Below the pieces are notes generated by a model. It ran no database searches. It saw nothing but the letters and a program-made list of their open reading frames with translations, and was not told where the DNA came from. From contig CM055093.1 in the NCBI GenBank assembly GCA_029204225.1, positions 20,855,635 to 20,919,634 on the forward strand: DNA of 64,000 bases, in the 5' to 3' direction. Shown piece after piece: positions 56,301 to 64,000 of the stretch; position 1 is the stretch's first letter, and each line of letters starts with the position of its first letter. The stretch comes from Diphasiastrum complanatum. Taxonomy: Eukaryota > Streptophyta > Lycopodiopsida > Lycopodiales > Lycopodiaceae. The translations under genes were made by a program, and so were the position numbers.

Positions 56301-57482
56301 TTTGTATTCAAGAAGTTTCTACTATGCACAGTAGAGGGTCTCCATAAGCTGACAAATTACCTTCTTCCATCTCTCACAAGATCTTAGGTACAAAATGGGA
56401 CAGCTTCAAGTCTCTCCTTACAAGCTGCAAATGGAAAAATGCATGCCAGGTGCTAGTGAGAATATGTGGAGTAGACACGAGTAATCGTTGCGTTTAACAG
56501 GATCCTCATTTACATATTGATTTTCCTATATGATCCACATTAGAGATCACTAGCTTTGTTCTTCCACACAGAAGATATTCGGCAGCATACTAAGCTTGAG
56601 CAAAGATCCAGATGATAGCAAGGATTCTAGATTCTAGATTTTCAAAATTTGTCCAGTTTTGCAGGTTACTAACAATTGTTATTCTGGCTTCTTGTTTCAA
56701 ACCAATTCAGGCATATTATGCTTGGACATTATATCACCTCCCCGTCCTGCTCCCCCACCGCCCCTTTTCTGGCTCTCTCGCCTAAATTCTCTACCCTGCA
56801 GCCTGCCCTGCTGGCTCTCCCAACCAGTATCCTCAGGTTTCCCTAGCTTCTTCGGACTGTAGCAACCACTGAAGTCTTAAAAAAAACTCTAGCCATCCAG
56901 GCAATAAGACAGCTTTTTCCTTCAGAAGGAAAAAGCTGCATGGTATCACAAGTTCTATTGCAAAGCAATCCAGCGCACACTCATAACACAATGGAAGAAA
57001 TAACTTACATCGTCCTCGGTCTTAGTGCACGAGGATTGGACTGGTACTTGAAGGTTGGATTTTTGCTTTTCTAGAACTTTATCGGCAGCAATATTTATAC
57101 ACTCAATCTCACTGGATCCCAATGATCTCACATCATTCTGAGAATCTATACCTTTGAACTTTGCCATTGTTGTCATGGTTTCCAGTTCTCCATTTGCTCG
57201 AAAAGGAACAGCCTCATGATGTGTGGTGAATGCTACCTCACAAGGTTGTATCAGTTGCATGCGAGATGGTTCAAAATGAGCAACAGCAGAGATCATTATA
57301 TCAGCAGTTTTATTTATCACATTATTTACTTTATTACACACAGTTGCAGTAGACGCCACCTCTCTTACTGGCATTGAGTATTTGATGGATGTGCACACAT
57401 TCGTATCTATTCCTTCCAAAGAAGGCAACTCACTGAAGCAGCAAAATATGTTATCTGGCAGATTCTGAGATATGCTGATCAT
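44900..57482 (-). CDS. PHD-finger protein, AIPP2/PAIPP2 type (whole gene)
   Basis: Exons, 5' to 3': 57482(or upstream)-57009, 51071-50986, 50811-48292, 47976-47737, 47584-47460, 47256-46649, 46522-44900. Using GT-AG sites they join in one frame of 1891 residues from the ATG at 57482. Order: acidic N-terminus; C4HC3 PHD finger (C162, C165, C177, C180, H186, C189, C203, C206); long Ser-rich region with a CCHC knuckle; conserved domain from GGFQL to RWKGIMFLWGLF; RS-rich tail. In Arabidopsis, AIPP2 and PAIPP2 join AIPP3/BDT1 and CPL2 to read unmethylated H3 tails and restrain Pol II transcription. Function is inferred from family resemblance. The 5' end is the least certain part. Confidence 0.85.
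46649..47256 (-). CDS. PHD protein exon 6
   Basis: Starts by completing an Arg codon, then WKGIMFLWGLFCWKK, which matches the FLWGVF end of the conserved AIPP2-type domain. An acidic Ser-rich segment follows. Acceptor ATGTAG, donor GTTCTC (a weak donor after CAG). Confidence 0.85.
47460..47584 (-). CDS. PHD protein exon 5
   Basis: FERDYRRLLDHMIVHDLALKG then AELLVFPSSLLPERLQ, a strongly conserved block of the AIPP2 family. Acceptor GTACAG, donor GTACGT; phases match both neighbours. Confidence 0.9.
47737..47976 (-). CDS. PHD protein exon 4
   Basis: GGFQLVAKGKSPLFFDGIKAH ... LPYILELEEI ... SWPKQFMKKQLSDESIALYF, given in pieces. This is the start of the conserved globular domain. Acceptor CTGCAG, donor GTAAGT, 240 bp. 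Confidence 0.9.
48292..50811 (-). CDS. PHD protein exon 3
   Basis: 2520 bp. It begins YCMQTLMEAVP with WFCEYCK, completing the PHD finger, then SGRPKFGRRRKHSQ (basic, nuclear-signal-like), a long Ser-rich region, the CCHC knuckle CYKCKEIGHPAQNC at 49152-49193, and ends VPEPNHLW. Acceptor AAACAG, donor GTATTC. The ATG at 50924 lies in the intron and is not the start: the PHD finger needs exon 2. Confidence 0.9.
50986..51071 (-). CDS. PHD protein exon 2 (first half of PHD finger)
   Basis: 86 bp between acceptor CGGCAG and donor GTGAGT: VKVCDICGDSGFEVML ... AICSECSEGAEH. Its split codon (AT + C, Ile) joins exon 3 to give EHIYCM, completing a C4HC3 finger. Confidence 0.93.
52700..53360 (+). pseudogene. 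LINE ORF1/endonuclease remnant
   Basis: DIVLLAETWEHETCLLPRF, then DEYNSYSLWKGKG and GFGGAACF (53153-53290), resemble the ETW..GY..GGVA blocks of a LINE apurinic endonuclease. The frame then runs directly into a (CT)n tract read as Leu-Ser repeats. RT is not present here. Confidence 0.6.
53295..53357 (+). repeat. (CT)n microsatellite inside LINE remnant
   Basis: About 31 CT units, immediately after the endonuclease GGAACF block. Confidence 0.95.
53868..54262 (+). repeat. Array of AGCGAT-centred motifs
   Basis: CAGCGAT or TAGCGAT recurs about seven times (near 53875, 53926, 53985, 54042, 54092, 54161, and as CAGCGAC near 54252), 50-90 bases apart. Three copies are palindromic around the motif: GTCT-AGCGAT-GGAC, CTGTCC-AGCGAT-GGACAG and GTCC-AGCGAT-GGAC. 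The bases between motifs are not alike. Confidence 0.62.
54674..55382 (-). other. Two open frames of unknown origin in PHD intron 1
   Basis: 55149-55382 (77 codons; SSEYDDSSSRSSEDEPEVQFD, acidic) and 54674-55066 (130 codons; acidic, Ser/Thr-rich). Composition resembles host exons of this Ser-rich gene, or the linker of a copia polyprotein. Exons 1 and 2 already join in phase 0 without them, and no convincing splice pair was found. Alternative exon, old gene fragment or chance are all possible. Confidence 0.3.
55673..55870 (+). other. Two stem-loops of the ATGGCA..TGCC family (third locus)
   Basis: 55673-55704: TTAG-A-ATGGCACGGATCTGCC-CTAA inside GGG ... TACC. 55830-55870: GGTATAA ... CATGGCACGGACATGCC ... 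TTATACC, with a seven-base outer stem. The flanking sequence is not alignable to repeat copies A or B. Confidence 0.58.
57009..57482 (-). CDS. PHD protein exon 1 (N-terminus, start uncertain)
   Basis: 158 codons from the ATG at 57482 to donor GAT|GTAAGT at 57008. It ends KTEDD, which joins VKVCDICGD of exon 2 in phase 0, as acidic residues precede the finger in relatives. The frame stays open upstream to about 57555, so the exon may begin at an acceptor there and the true start may lie further right. Similarity over the exon itself is weak. Confidence 0.65.
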
Positions 57483-57555
57483 GCCATTGTTAACGAATCC
57501 TTCTCTGTCATCCAGTAAAATAGCAGAAATCCTGAGCTTGGGAGCAGAAGCAGCA

Positions 57556-58006
57556 CGAGAAGCGTAGACTGATCAGAAGTAGCTGCACACGAAGATGCAA
57601 CCATTATTCACCGCCGAATGTCAAGTAAATTGTAGAAAGCTTTCCTTCTTCTAGAATGAAGCACCCATCATCTCCTAGATGGCTGAATTTAATCGCATCA
57701 AGGACATGTGGTTAGATCCTTCCCTGCATATCTCGATATTTTAATTAGTGGATCCCTTTGTATAGCTGTACTATCCATAATATGCATCACCTTCTCTTTG
57801 CACTTATTCTCTCCAATGCTCACACTCCAAACAACAAACGAAGATCTGCATCCAACATCAGATCAATGATTCTTGGAAATGATGTCAACAAGGTTATTAT
57901 AATCTATATACACATCACGACAGTAACAAATTTCATGGCAAGTGCACATTTTACTCTGCAAGTTCATCATCTTCTATAATGCTCTGACAATTGAAAGCCT
58001 AGAAAC

Positions 58007-58092
<86 letters not shown>

Positions 58093-58250
58093 CATTCAAT
58101 CTGCAGGATGAATCTTTCTTGATTTCCATGTGTAACCAGCATTGAGGATATACACAAATATTTTAAAAAAAGGTGGAATCTCATTAATGAGATTAGGTCC
58201 CTGCTTGATAGCAGATTGGACATGGCCACATATTGTGCGGTTCGAAGCAG
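57556..58250. other. Region upstream of the PHD gene
   Basis: No gene recognised apart from a (CT)n tract at 58007-58087. Possible 5' UTR, further exon or promoter of the PHD gene. Confidence 0.4.
58007..58087 (+). repeat. (CT)n microsatellite
   Basis: About 40 CT units, the longest in the window. Confidence 0.95.
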
Positions 58251-58254
58251 TACT

Positions 58255-58440
58255 GGAAGAGCTGAAGAAACAGATTGCAGCCGATGATAATGACTTGTTG
58301 AATCCAATCCGCCAAAATAATTAGCACCCATTAGCGTATCAAAGATATCATCAATTCTTGGATAGGAAAGCAACTCTTTATAGTGCTTTTATTGAACGCT
58401 CTGTAATCAGCATGCAATCGAAAGAACCCATCTTGGGGGG
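58255..58440 (-). pseudogene. Ty3/gypsy reverse transcriptase scrap
   Basis: GFFRLHADYRAFNKSTIK, then after a frameshift YPRIDDIFDTLMGANYFGGLD, the conserved DYRxLNxxT and PRIDDLFD blocks of gypsy RT. It is about 60 codons with no continuation. Confidence 0.78.
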
Positions 58441-59663
58441 GGTGGTGTTTTAAAGCAACAACCCTTACCATAGTGAAAGATTGCAAAAAGCGTAATCTTA
58501 ATCTTAATAGTTACCGAAATTGGTCAGAACCATGCCATGAACAAAAATAATAATGGTAGACCTATTCGGCTGTTAAAATTGATATTCACATTGTTCCCTT
58601 AATGTTGTTGTCTAGGATTATTGGGCCATGCCTGCTTGCTGATACTAGGGCCCTTTACCTATATTTTGTAAAGTCAAGCTAGACTTTAGTTAGACTCAAG
58701 TTCGAGCTTCTAGTGCTTGATCTGGAGCACAAGTTTTGTTAGAGATAGGTATTGGGTACTTTTACCAGATTTAGAGACATCAATTAGATAATTGCTTTAA
58801 AGCTGCTTTTTCACTATTAGCAAGTCTATAAGTATGTAACGGTGGCAGCTTTGTGAGGAGATCCGGTGCTGCAAGGAGAAGAGCTGCTACTACATAGCAC
58901 GCAATCCAACCTATGCTTAGCAAGGTTCACTGTAGGCTCAAAAGGTTCGTACCTACAAAGGTCATAACCAACAAAGGAGGTCAAAAGGTCAGATCATAGA
59001 TTTGGAGAAGAACCATCGAAGATTCAAAGTTTGTCAAGATATTTGAAGTTTGAAATTTCAGGTTCAAGAAGAATCGGCAAGCAATTGTAAGCTTGATGGT
59101 GGTTTATCTTTTACAAAGAAGAACCGGCAAAGATGTTTAAAGAACCATCAAACTTTCAGGAAAAGCTTTTTAAAGAGATATGACGGTGACGAATTAGGGT
59201 ATTTTAACCCTAAAAGCTAGGTGGCACAAAAGTTTGACCTAGTCAAACTTGGTCAAAGGTCAAGTTATCTACAAAGGATACATCAAGTGTAGGGCAATAA
59301 CAAGTTTAAGGAAATCAACTTGTGAAGGAAATGAATTTTGTTAGGGCACTTGATTCTTATTGCAACAATACAATCCTATTAGGGTTTGAACAAGTAATTA
59401 GCCCCTAGAGAGACCTACAAGTTAGGGCACCAGCATGAAGTGAATTTGATATTGAGGGCAATATTTTTTGGTCAAGGAATTTTACGCTACTCGGATTTCC
59501 AACATGCCTCTATAGCTTTACTCATAACCTGACTTGCAAATCAAGCTACCCACCAATTGACGATATGTTGGTGTCTCTAGACTCTCTCGCTACATGGGCT
59601 TCCTGTAAGATCTTCTAGCACCTTCCCTGCTACATTCACCTTCCTCCATCATCCCTCCATCTT
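58441..59663. other. Non-coding sequence
   Basis: No gene recognised. It probably includes sequence from old LTRs, but no pair was found. Confidence 0.4.
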
Positions 59664-59696
59664 TCACTGTTTGCCAATACCACCTTGGTAAGCTCT

Positions 59697-59727
59697 TGGG
59701 AGGGGGAGGGGGAGGGGGAGGGGGAGG
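59697..59727 (+). repeat. (GGGGGA)n minisatellite within copia linker
   Basis: Five G-runs separated by single A, encoding a Pro-Leu run on the minus strand. The plus strand could form a G-quadruplex. Confidence 0.85.
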
Positions 59728-59951
59728 TGAAGCTGATGGTGTCCATGAATCCTAAGGTGTCTCTCTAGCCCAATTTTTCCTTTCTGCCGTTTGTTCAAAT
59801 GCATTTGCTCTTGTTGTTGGGGCTGAAAAGTCTCCTGAATGGGCTCCTTTGAGACCTGCTCACTAGAATCAATAATAGGAAGATCCTCGCTCTTACCATT
59901 GTTCTCATGCTCCTCCACCTGAGGTGCATGATTTTCATCAAATGCAACATC

Positions 59952-60240
59952 TCTACTCAGAACCGTACAATATGTACGCCTTTGCTTCCTCAATATAACC
60001 CAAGAATATGCACCTGAAAGATTTTGCATCTAGCTTCTTCCTGTCATCCGTGGATATTTGTGCATAGGCAGTACATCCCAATACCCGAAGTAGTCCCACC
60101 TTTGGCTTATTGCCACTATATGCCTCTTCAGATGTAATTCCCTCCACCGCTTTCGGCGGGCTCCTATTCAACAAGAAAACAGTAGTATACACAGCTTCAA
60201 CCCAAAAAGAATTTGGCAATGCCTTAGCCTTGAGCATGTT
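59952..60240 (-). pseudogene. Copia integrase C-terminal segment
   Basis: 94 codons, KALPNSFWVEAVYTTVFLLNRSP to FRCIFLGYIEEAKAY. The catalytic core upstream (60240-60560) is recognisable only in fragments with shifts. Confidence 0.78.
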
Positions 60241-61429
60241 GCGTGCACACTCAATTATGGACCTATTCTTCCTTTCAGCAACACCATTTTGCTAAGGAGT
60301 TATCTTGACATCCAAAGTTTCTTTGGTCTCAAGTTCGAGCCTCCCCTTGGAAACCAAGAAGCATTTTGCTAAGGAGTATTTGGAGTAGCAAATTGACGCT
60401 TGATTCCACTTGAGTTACATAGGTCAATGAACTGTTTTCATATGTACTCACCACCTTTGTCAGATTTGAGTACATTTATCTTCTTGCCTGCTTGAGTTTC
60501 AACCAAAGCCTTAAAGATTTAAAAGTACTTGATTGCCTCAGATTTTTGCTTCAAAAAATAAACCCATACCTTCGTGAGGAGTCATCAATAAAGGTCATGA
60601 AGTAGAAAGGCCCCCCTGCAAATCTAGTTTGTAGAGGTCCACACAAATCTGAGTGTACTCAAGCACTTGCTTTGACCTGACAGCTTCAATCTTAGGAAAC
60701 TTTTTTCTTTGTTGTTTCCCAAGTGCACTGCTTCATAAAAGCCATTACATAACTTGATAGAGGGCAAACCAATTACCATATCATGTTTCTTTGTGACCTG
60801 TAGGCTTTAGTAACTCAAGTGGCCATGTCTCTCGTCCCGTAACTTATCATGATCAGTACTCACAGCAACGTAGGCTTCCTGACTCGGGATACTGCAACCT
60901 ATAAAGACCACCGTCCTGCGATCCTTTGGCAATAATCTTTTAATTGTGCTCATTGTTCTTTACTAAACAAGTAGATTCATCAAACACTACTGTCATATTT
61001 TGTTTAGTACTAGCCGCAACTGAAAGCAGGTTCATGGCTATCCTTGCTACAAATAGCACATTCTTTATTACCTTAACTTCTCTTGAAGGACACTTCACAG
61101 GAACATTGTCCTTGCCTTTGACCAGATGTGTTGTGTTGTCCCCAAGGCGCACACAATGTCCACAAGTTATTTCTTCAAAGAATTAAACCACTCGCGATGG
61201 GGGGTCACGTGTTTAAAAGCACCAAAAACGATGTACCAACCAGCACTCGTGGCTTGAGTTCCCAATGCAGCAATAAAGAGTTCAAACTGTCCATTGTCTT
61301 CATTATTGTTGTTTGCAACCTTCTCAGCAAAAGTGACCTTCCCTTTCAAAAAGGTTCTGCCTCCTCACTTCATCATGCATGAGTAGGCCACATCATGAAA
61401 TGAGGGAAGTCTCTCCCTTAATGAGAGAC

Positions 61430-61881
61430 TCATGACATAGCCCTGATAAGCATTTGAAAAGCTATAAAAACTACGTCACTATCACGAATGCACTCTCCAA
61501 CTGCAGCAAGTTGATCTTTACAATCCTTCATCTTCGTAATGTGATCTGCAATTGAATCACTGGAGTCCATCCTGATTGTATGTAGTTTATTTTGCAGATA
61601 GAGGACCCTAGCCATATTGACGGTCTCATACATGGACCTCAATGTCTCCCAAGCCTCTCGAGGTCCTGTGGCATCCCTTTGATAATCCGATGTGCCTTTG
61701 ATCGTCTCTTGATATAGTCCTTCAAGTCATCTTCACAACCTGGAATAGGCTCTGAACCTATGACTATACCCCAACATTCTCTATCCATGAGCATGGTCTG
61801 CATCTTTAACTTGCACACCATGTAATTGGTTCCATGCAATCTGCTTGACTCAATGAGTAGACTCTCACTTAGGCTAGCCAT
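61430..61881 (-). pseudogene. Copia Gag
   Basis: MASLSESLLIESSRLHGTNY ... DRECWGIVIG, then one frameshift near 61640, then MRSMYETVNMARVLYLQNKL and ITKMKDCKDQLAAVGE. Typical copia capsid region. Confidence 0.82.
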
Positions 61882-62325
61882 GATTTATTCTTCAATTGAA
61901 CAGAAGAAATTCCAAAAGAACACTCAAAAATTGAGATGCTTTAGGAAACTGGAGTTCCACCCAAACTAGGGTATTATGCCACTTGACTAATACCCAACAG
62001 CTTCTGCTTTTGTCTTTGCCAGACAGTATGACCTTGCTATGCCTTGCACAAGATCCACTCAACACCCTGATTATATCTCCCTACAAAAAGTGCGCCCTAC
62101 TTCTCCACAGGCTGCTCTCTTCAACTTTTTGGAAAATTTGTCAGAATCCAAAAAGTTTGATGTGGTTGTGCTCCTCCTATCACCAGTAGTCCAGCTATGC
62201 TTCCTGTTCTGAAAACAGATTGTCCAACAAAAACTTCTCCCACTTTGTAGTTAAGCTCCTCAATCAGAAATCTAAAAATTGCTCTAGAGATTTCCAAACT
62301 TTCACAAATCACAGGCTAAACAACT

Positions 62326-62338
62326 TGCTCTGATACCA
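62326..62338 (-). promoter_or_regulatory. Primer-binding site of copia element
   Basis: Minus strand TGGTATCAGAGCA directly after an LTR end (TCATCA). Confidence 0.78.
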
Positions 62339-63240
62339 TGATGAACTTTTAGGTCTATCTATGAAGTGTCTTAACACATAGCACGAAAGCTTGACAGAAA
62401 TCAGCTATGGAAGCACGTAAAACCGTGGAAAACTTAAGCACCTCAAGAAAGCAAAAGTAGGAAACTCAAATGCTTGATTAGAGAGAGAATTAGAACTAGA
62501 ATTATTATTATTAATGTCTTTTGGTACCCAAAGGTACATAAGACAAAAGAGAGTACAAAAGGTGAGGATCATTGTCCGCATACGGACTTATTTACTAGTA
62601 GAAAAGAGAAGAAGACAAGAAACTAGCATATCTATCTCGCTATCTCTAAGAAGAAGAAATATCCAAGCTTGACCACCAGCTTGCGAGGGTACAATGCAAG
62701 AGCTTAACCACCTGCTCTGCGGAGGAGACTAGCTACGAGTAAGCTGAAATAATGAGTGATAGTAGTAGTGGAGCGTGTTGTAGACTGGTGAAAAGCCCGT
62801 GAAGATCTATGATCCTGGATCTAGCAGAAATATGTGAGACTCTCTGTGTCTTCGATCTCCGAGTGGGGACTTCAAAATCCAAAACAGAAATATCCTCTCT
62901 GTCTCGCTTCTGGAAAAACTGGGTAATATGAGCCTGGTTGTAATCCATATCTGTGGTAGGTAGAAGTGAAGCCGTAGAGTATACATCTCTCTCAATAGAA
63001 GACCTACACATCTGGAGCCCACATGGCATGCCAACTTGTTCCCTTGGACCCAACTTGCACAAATTTACAAAGAGGGGTGCAAAAAAATTACAAACAAGTT
63101 GCCCCCATGATAAACTTACAACATAATAAATATGTGCATGCAGGTGCGTAGCCATTATATTTCAACATCTTTGTTCTCTACTTTTGCTTATCATCATGGA
63201 TGATTTTGGAGTAGGGAGGATTTGGAAAAAGATTCAAGAT
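62339..63240 (-). repeat. Copia 5' LTR, outer boundary uncertain
   Basis: The LTR ends (minus strand) at 62339. Its words CATAGCT and CAAGCTTTC are shared with the LTR end at 32.2 kb. No second LTR remains, so the outer end could lie anywhere up to about 63.2 kb. Confidence 0.5.
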
Positions 63241-63399
63241 AATTGTTTTATGATGGAGGTGTTTGAATCAACTAATCAACAAGAACATGGACATACATCA
63301 GCTGGAAAGTTTGCATATGTAGTTGATATAATCTCATGACACATTCTTGATGAATGTGTCATAAGCAGTGATAAAACAAGTGTCATGTTGACAGTGCTT

Positions 63400-64000
63400 T
63401 CAAGTTGGAAAGTTGTATTGAGGCAATTGACTAGCCAACCTTGACTTATGTTTATCTATAGAACCATCTGATTTATACTTAGTTCTATAGACCCATTTGT
63501 TGTCGATCCTGATCTTCATGACGTTTTTCAAGTCTAGCAGATCTCCTGGTTCCCTGTGTATAGGACTCTCCCTGTTCCAAAATGACATTGTCCTTGACTA
63601 TCTTCTAGTATCTAATGTAGGATGCTTCCTGCCTGATGAAGTAGGAGGTAAATAAGTATCCCATAAACTTGATCTCTCCTTCCTTTTTCCTTTCTCAACC
63701 AAGGTCACTTTAGATACTTGGATTGGTGTAGGCGATACATATGTCGATTCAAGCTCCTGTAATGACTCGTCACACAAATAGGAATTCCTCCATCTTGCTT
63801 CCTATCATGAGGTATCTTTGTATCTTTATTGATTCCATCCTCATCAAGGATCACATCCCTACTTATCACCCTCCAATAATACAACATGCATCCCTTCTCT
63901 TAACTATCATATCCAAGGAATAAACATTTGGTCGCCTTAGTATCCAATTTGCTCCTCGAATTCGTAGGTATGTGAGCATAAGCAAAACTTCCAAAAACGC
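63400..64000 (-). pseudogene. Copia integrase end, linker and RT start (runs off the window)
   Basis: Minus strand: [17 protein letters not shown] (63900-63960), VISRDVILDEDG (63840), linker, then RESPIHREPGDLLDL and NKWVYRTKYKSDGSIDKHKSRL (split here as NKWVYRTKYKSDG and SIDKHKSRL), the first RT block, near 63440. It is followed by a stop and unrelated sequence. The 5' part lies beyond 64000. Sister of 39279-39720. Confidence 0.78.

Larger units (their letters stand above)
51072..57008 (-). other. PHD protein intron 1 (5.9 kb)
   Basis: Contains a LINE endonuclease remnant, a (CT)n tract, an AGCGAT hairpin array, two ATGGCA..TGCC hairpins, and minus-strand open frames at 54674-55066 and 55149-55382. 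51.1-52.6 kb shows nothing recognisable. Confidence 0.7.
59664..62338 (-). mobile_element. Copia element, 5' part (Gag to linker), RT missing
   Basis: Minus-strand order: primer-binding site (62338-62326, TGGTATCAGAGCA), Gag from the ATG at 61881 (RLHGTNYMVCKLKMQTMLMD), second Gag block (RSMYETVNMARVLYLQNKL), protease remnant (GAFKHVTPHREWF), VLFVARIAMNLLSV, integrase C-terminal part (SFWVEAVYTTVFLLNRSP, CIFLGYIEEAKAYILY) and the acidic linker ending at 59664. RT and RNase H are absent and the frame is broken in many places. Same family as the Gag at 32.7 kb. Confidence 0.83.

Overview
The window is nuclear DNA of a land plant, from a genome with large, retrotransposon-filled introns. The evidence is GT-AG introns, plant-specific protein families (FREE1 and an AIPP2-type PHD protein), and Ty1/copia, Ty3/gypsy chromovirus and LINE remains. 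The LINE remains and the divergent FREE1 sequence make me lean, weakly, towards a fern-like or other early-diverging vascular plant. I cannot name the species.

Two host genes lie head-to-tail on the minus strand. (1) FREE1/FYVE1, the plant ESCRT-associated FYVE protein, runs from 41196 down to 12240. I rebuilt nine coding exons from splice sites and protein similarity: a 670-residue open frame with every intron in phase 0. Four introns are long (8.7, 7.3, 4.7 and 3.8 kb) and packed with mobile-element debris. (2) A PHD-finger protein of the AIPP2/PAIPP2 type, a predicted chromatin reader, runs from about 57482 down to 44900. Seven exons join in frame: a C4HC3 PHD finger, a CCHC knuckle, a conserved globular domain and an RS-rich tail.

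Layout: 573-4686 LTR-bounded copia element, minus strand, missing most of its reverse transcriptase; 5430-6013 copy A of an unknown repeat (inverted copy B at 15650-16210); 7079-9392 non-coding LTR element with a Ty3-like primer-binding site; 9970-10673 tandem pair of 352-bp units; 12240-41196 FREE1. Its introns hold a LINE ORF1 (16.4-17.2 kb), a chromovirus (19.3-21.4 kb), chromovirus and LINE pieces (26.1-30.9 kb), copia pieces (31.9-37.2 kb), a 355-bp miniature LTR retrotransposon (38056-38410), and LTR and copia scraps (38.7-39.7 kb). Then 41.9-42.2 kb copia tail; 44900-57482 PHD gene; 58.2-58.4 kb gypsy RT scrap; 59.7-62.3 kb copia, minus strand; 63.4-64 kb another copia fragment running off the end.

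Most notable observations: the miniature LTR retrotransposon whose 140-bp LTRs each contain a tRNA-like unit with a pol III box A (box B in one), reminiscent of the 5S-carrying Cassandra elements; and a family of short stem-loops with a conserved ATGGCAyrG..TGCC core and compensatory changes in the outer stem, found in two unrelated contexts. I know no described family matching either, but no database was searched.
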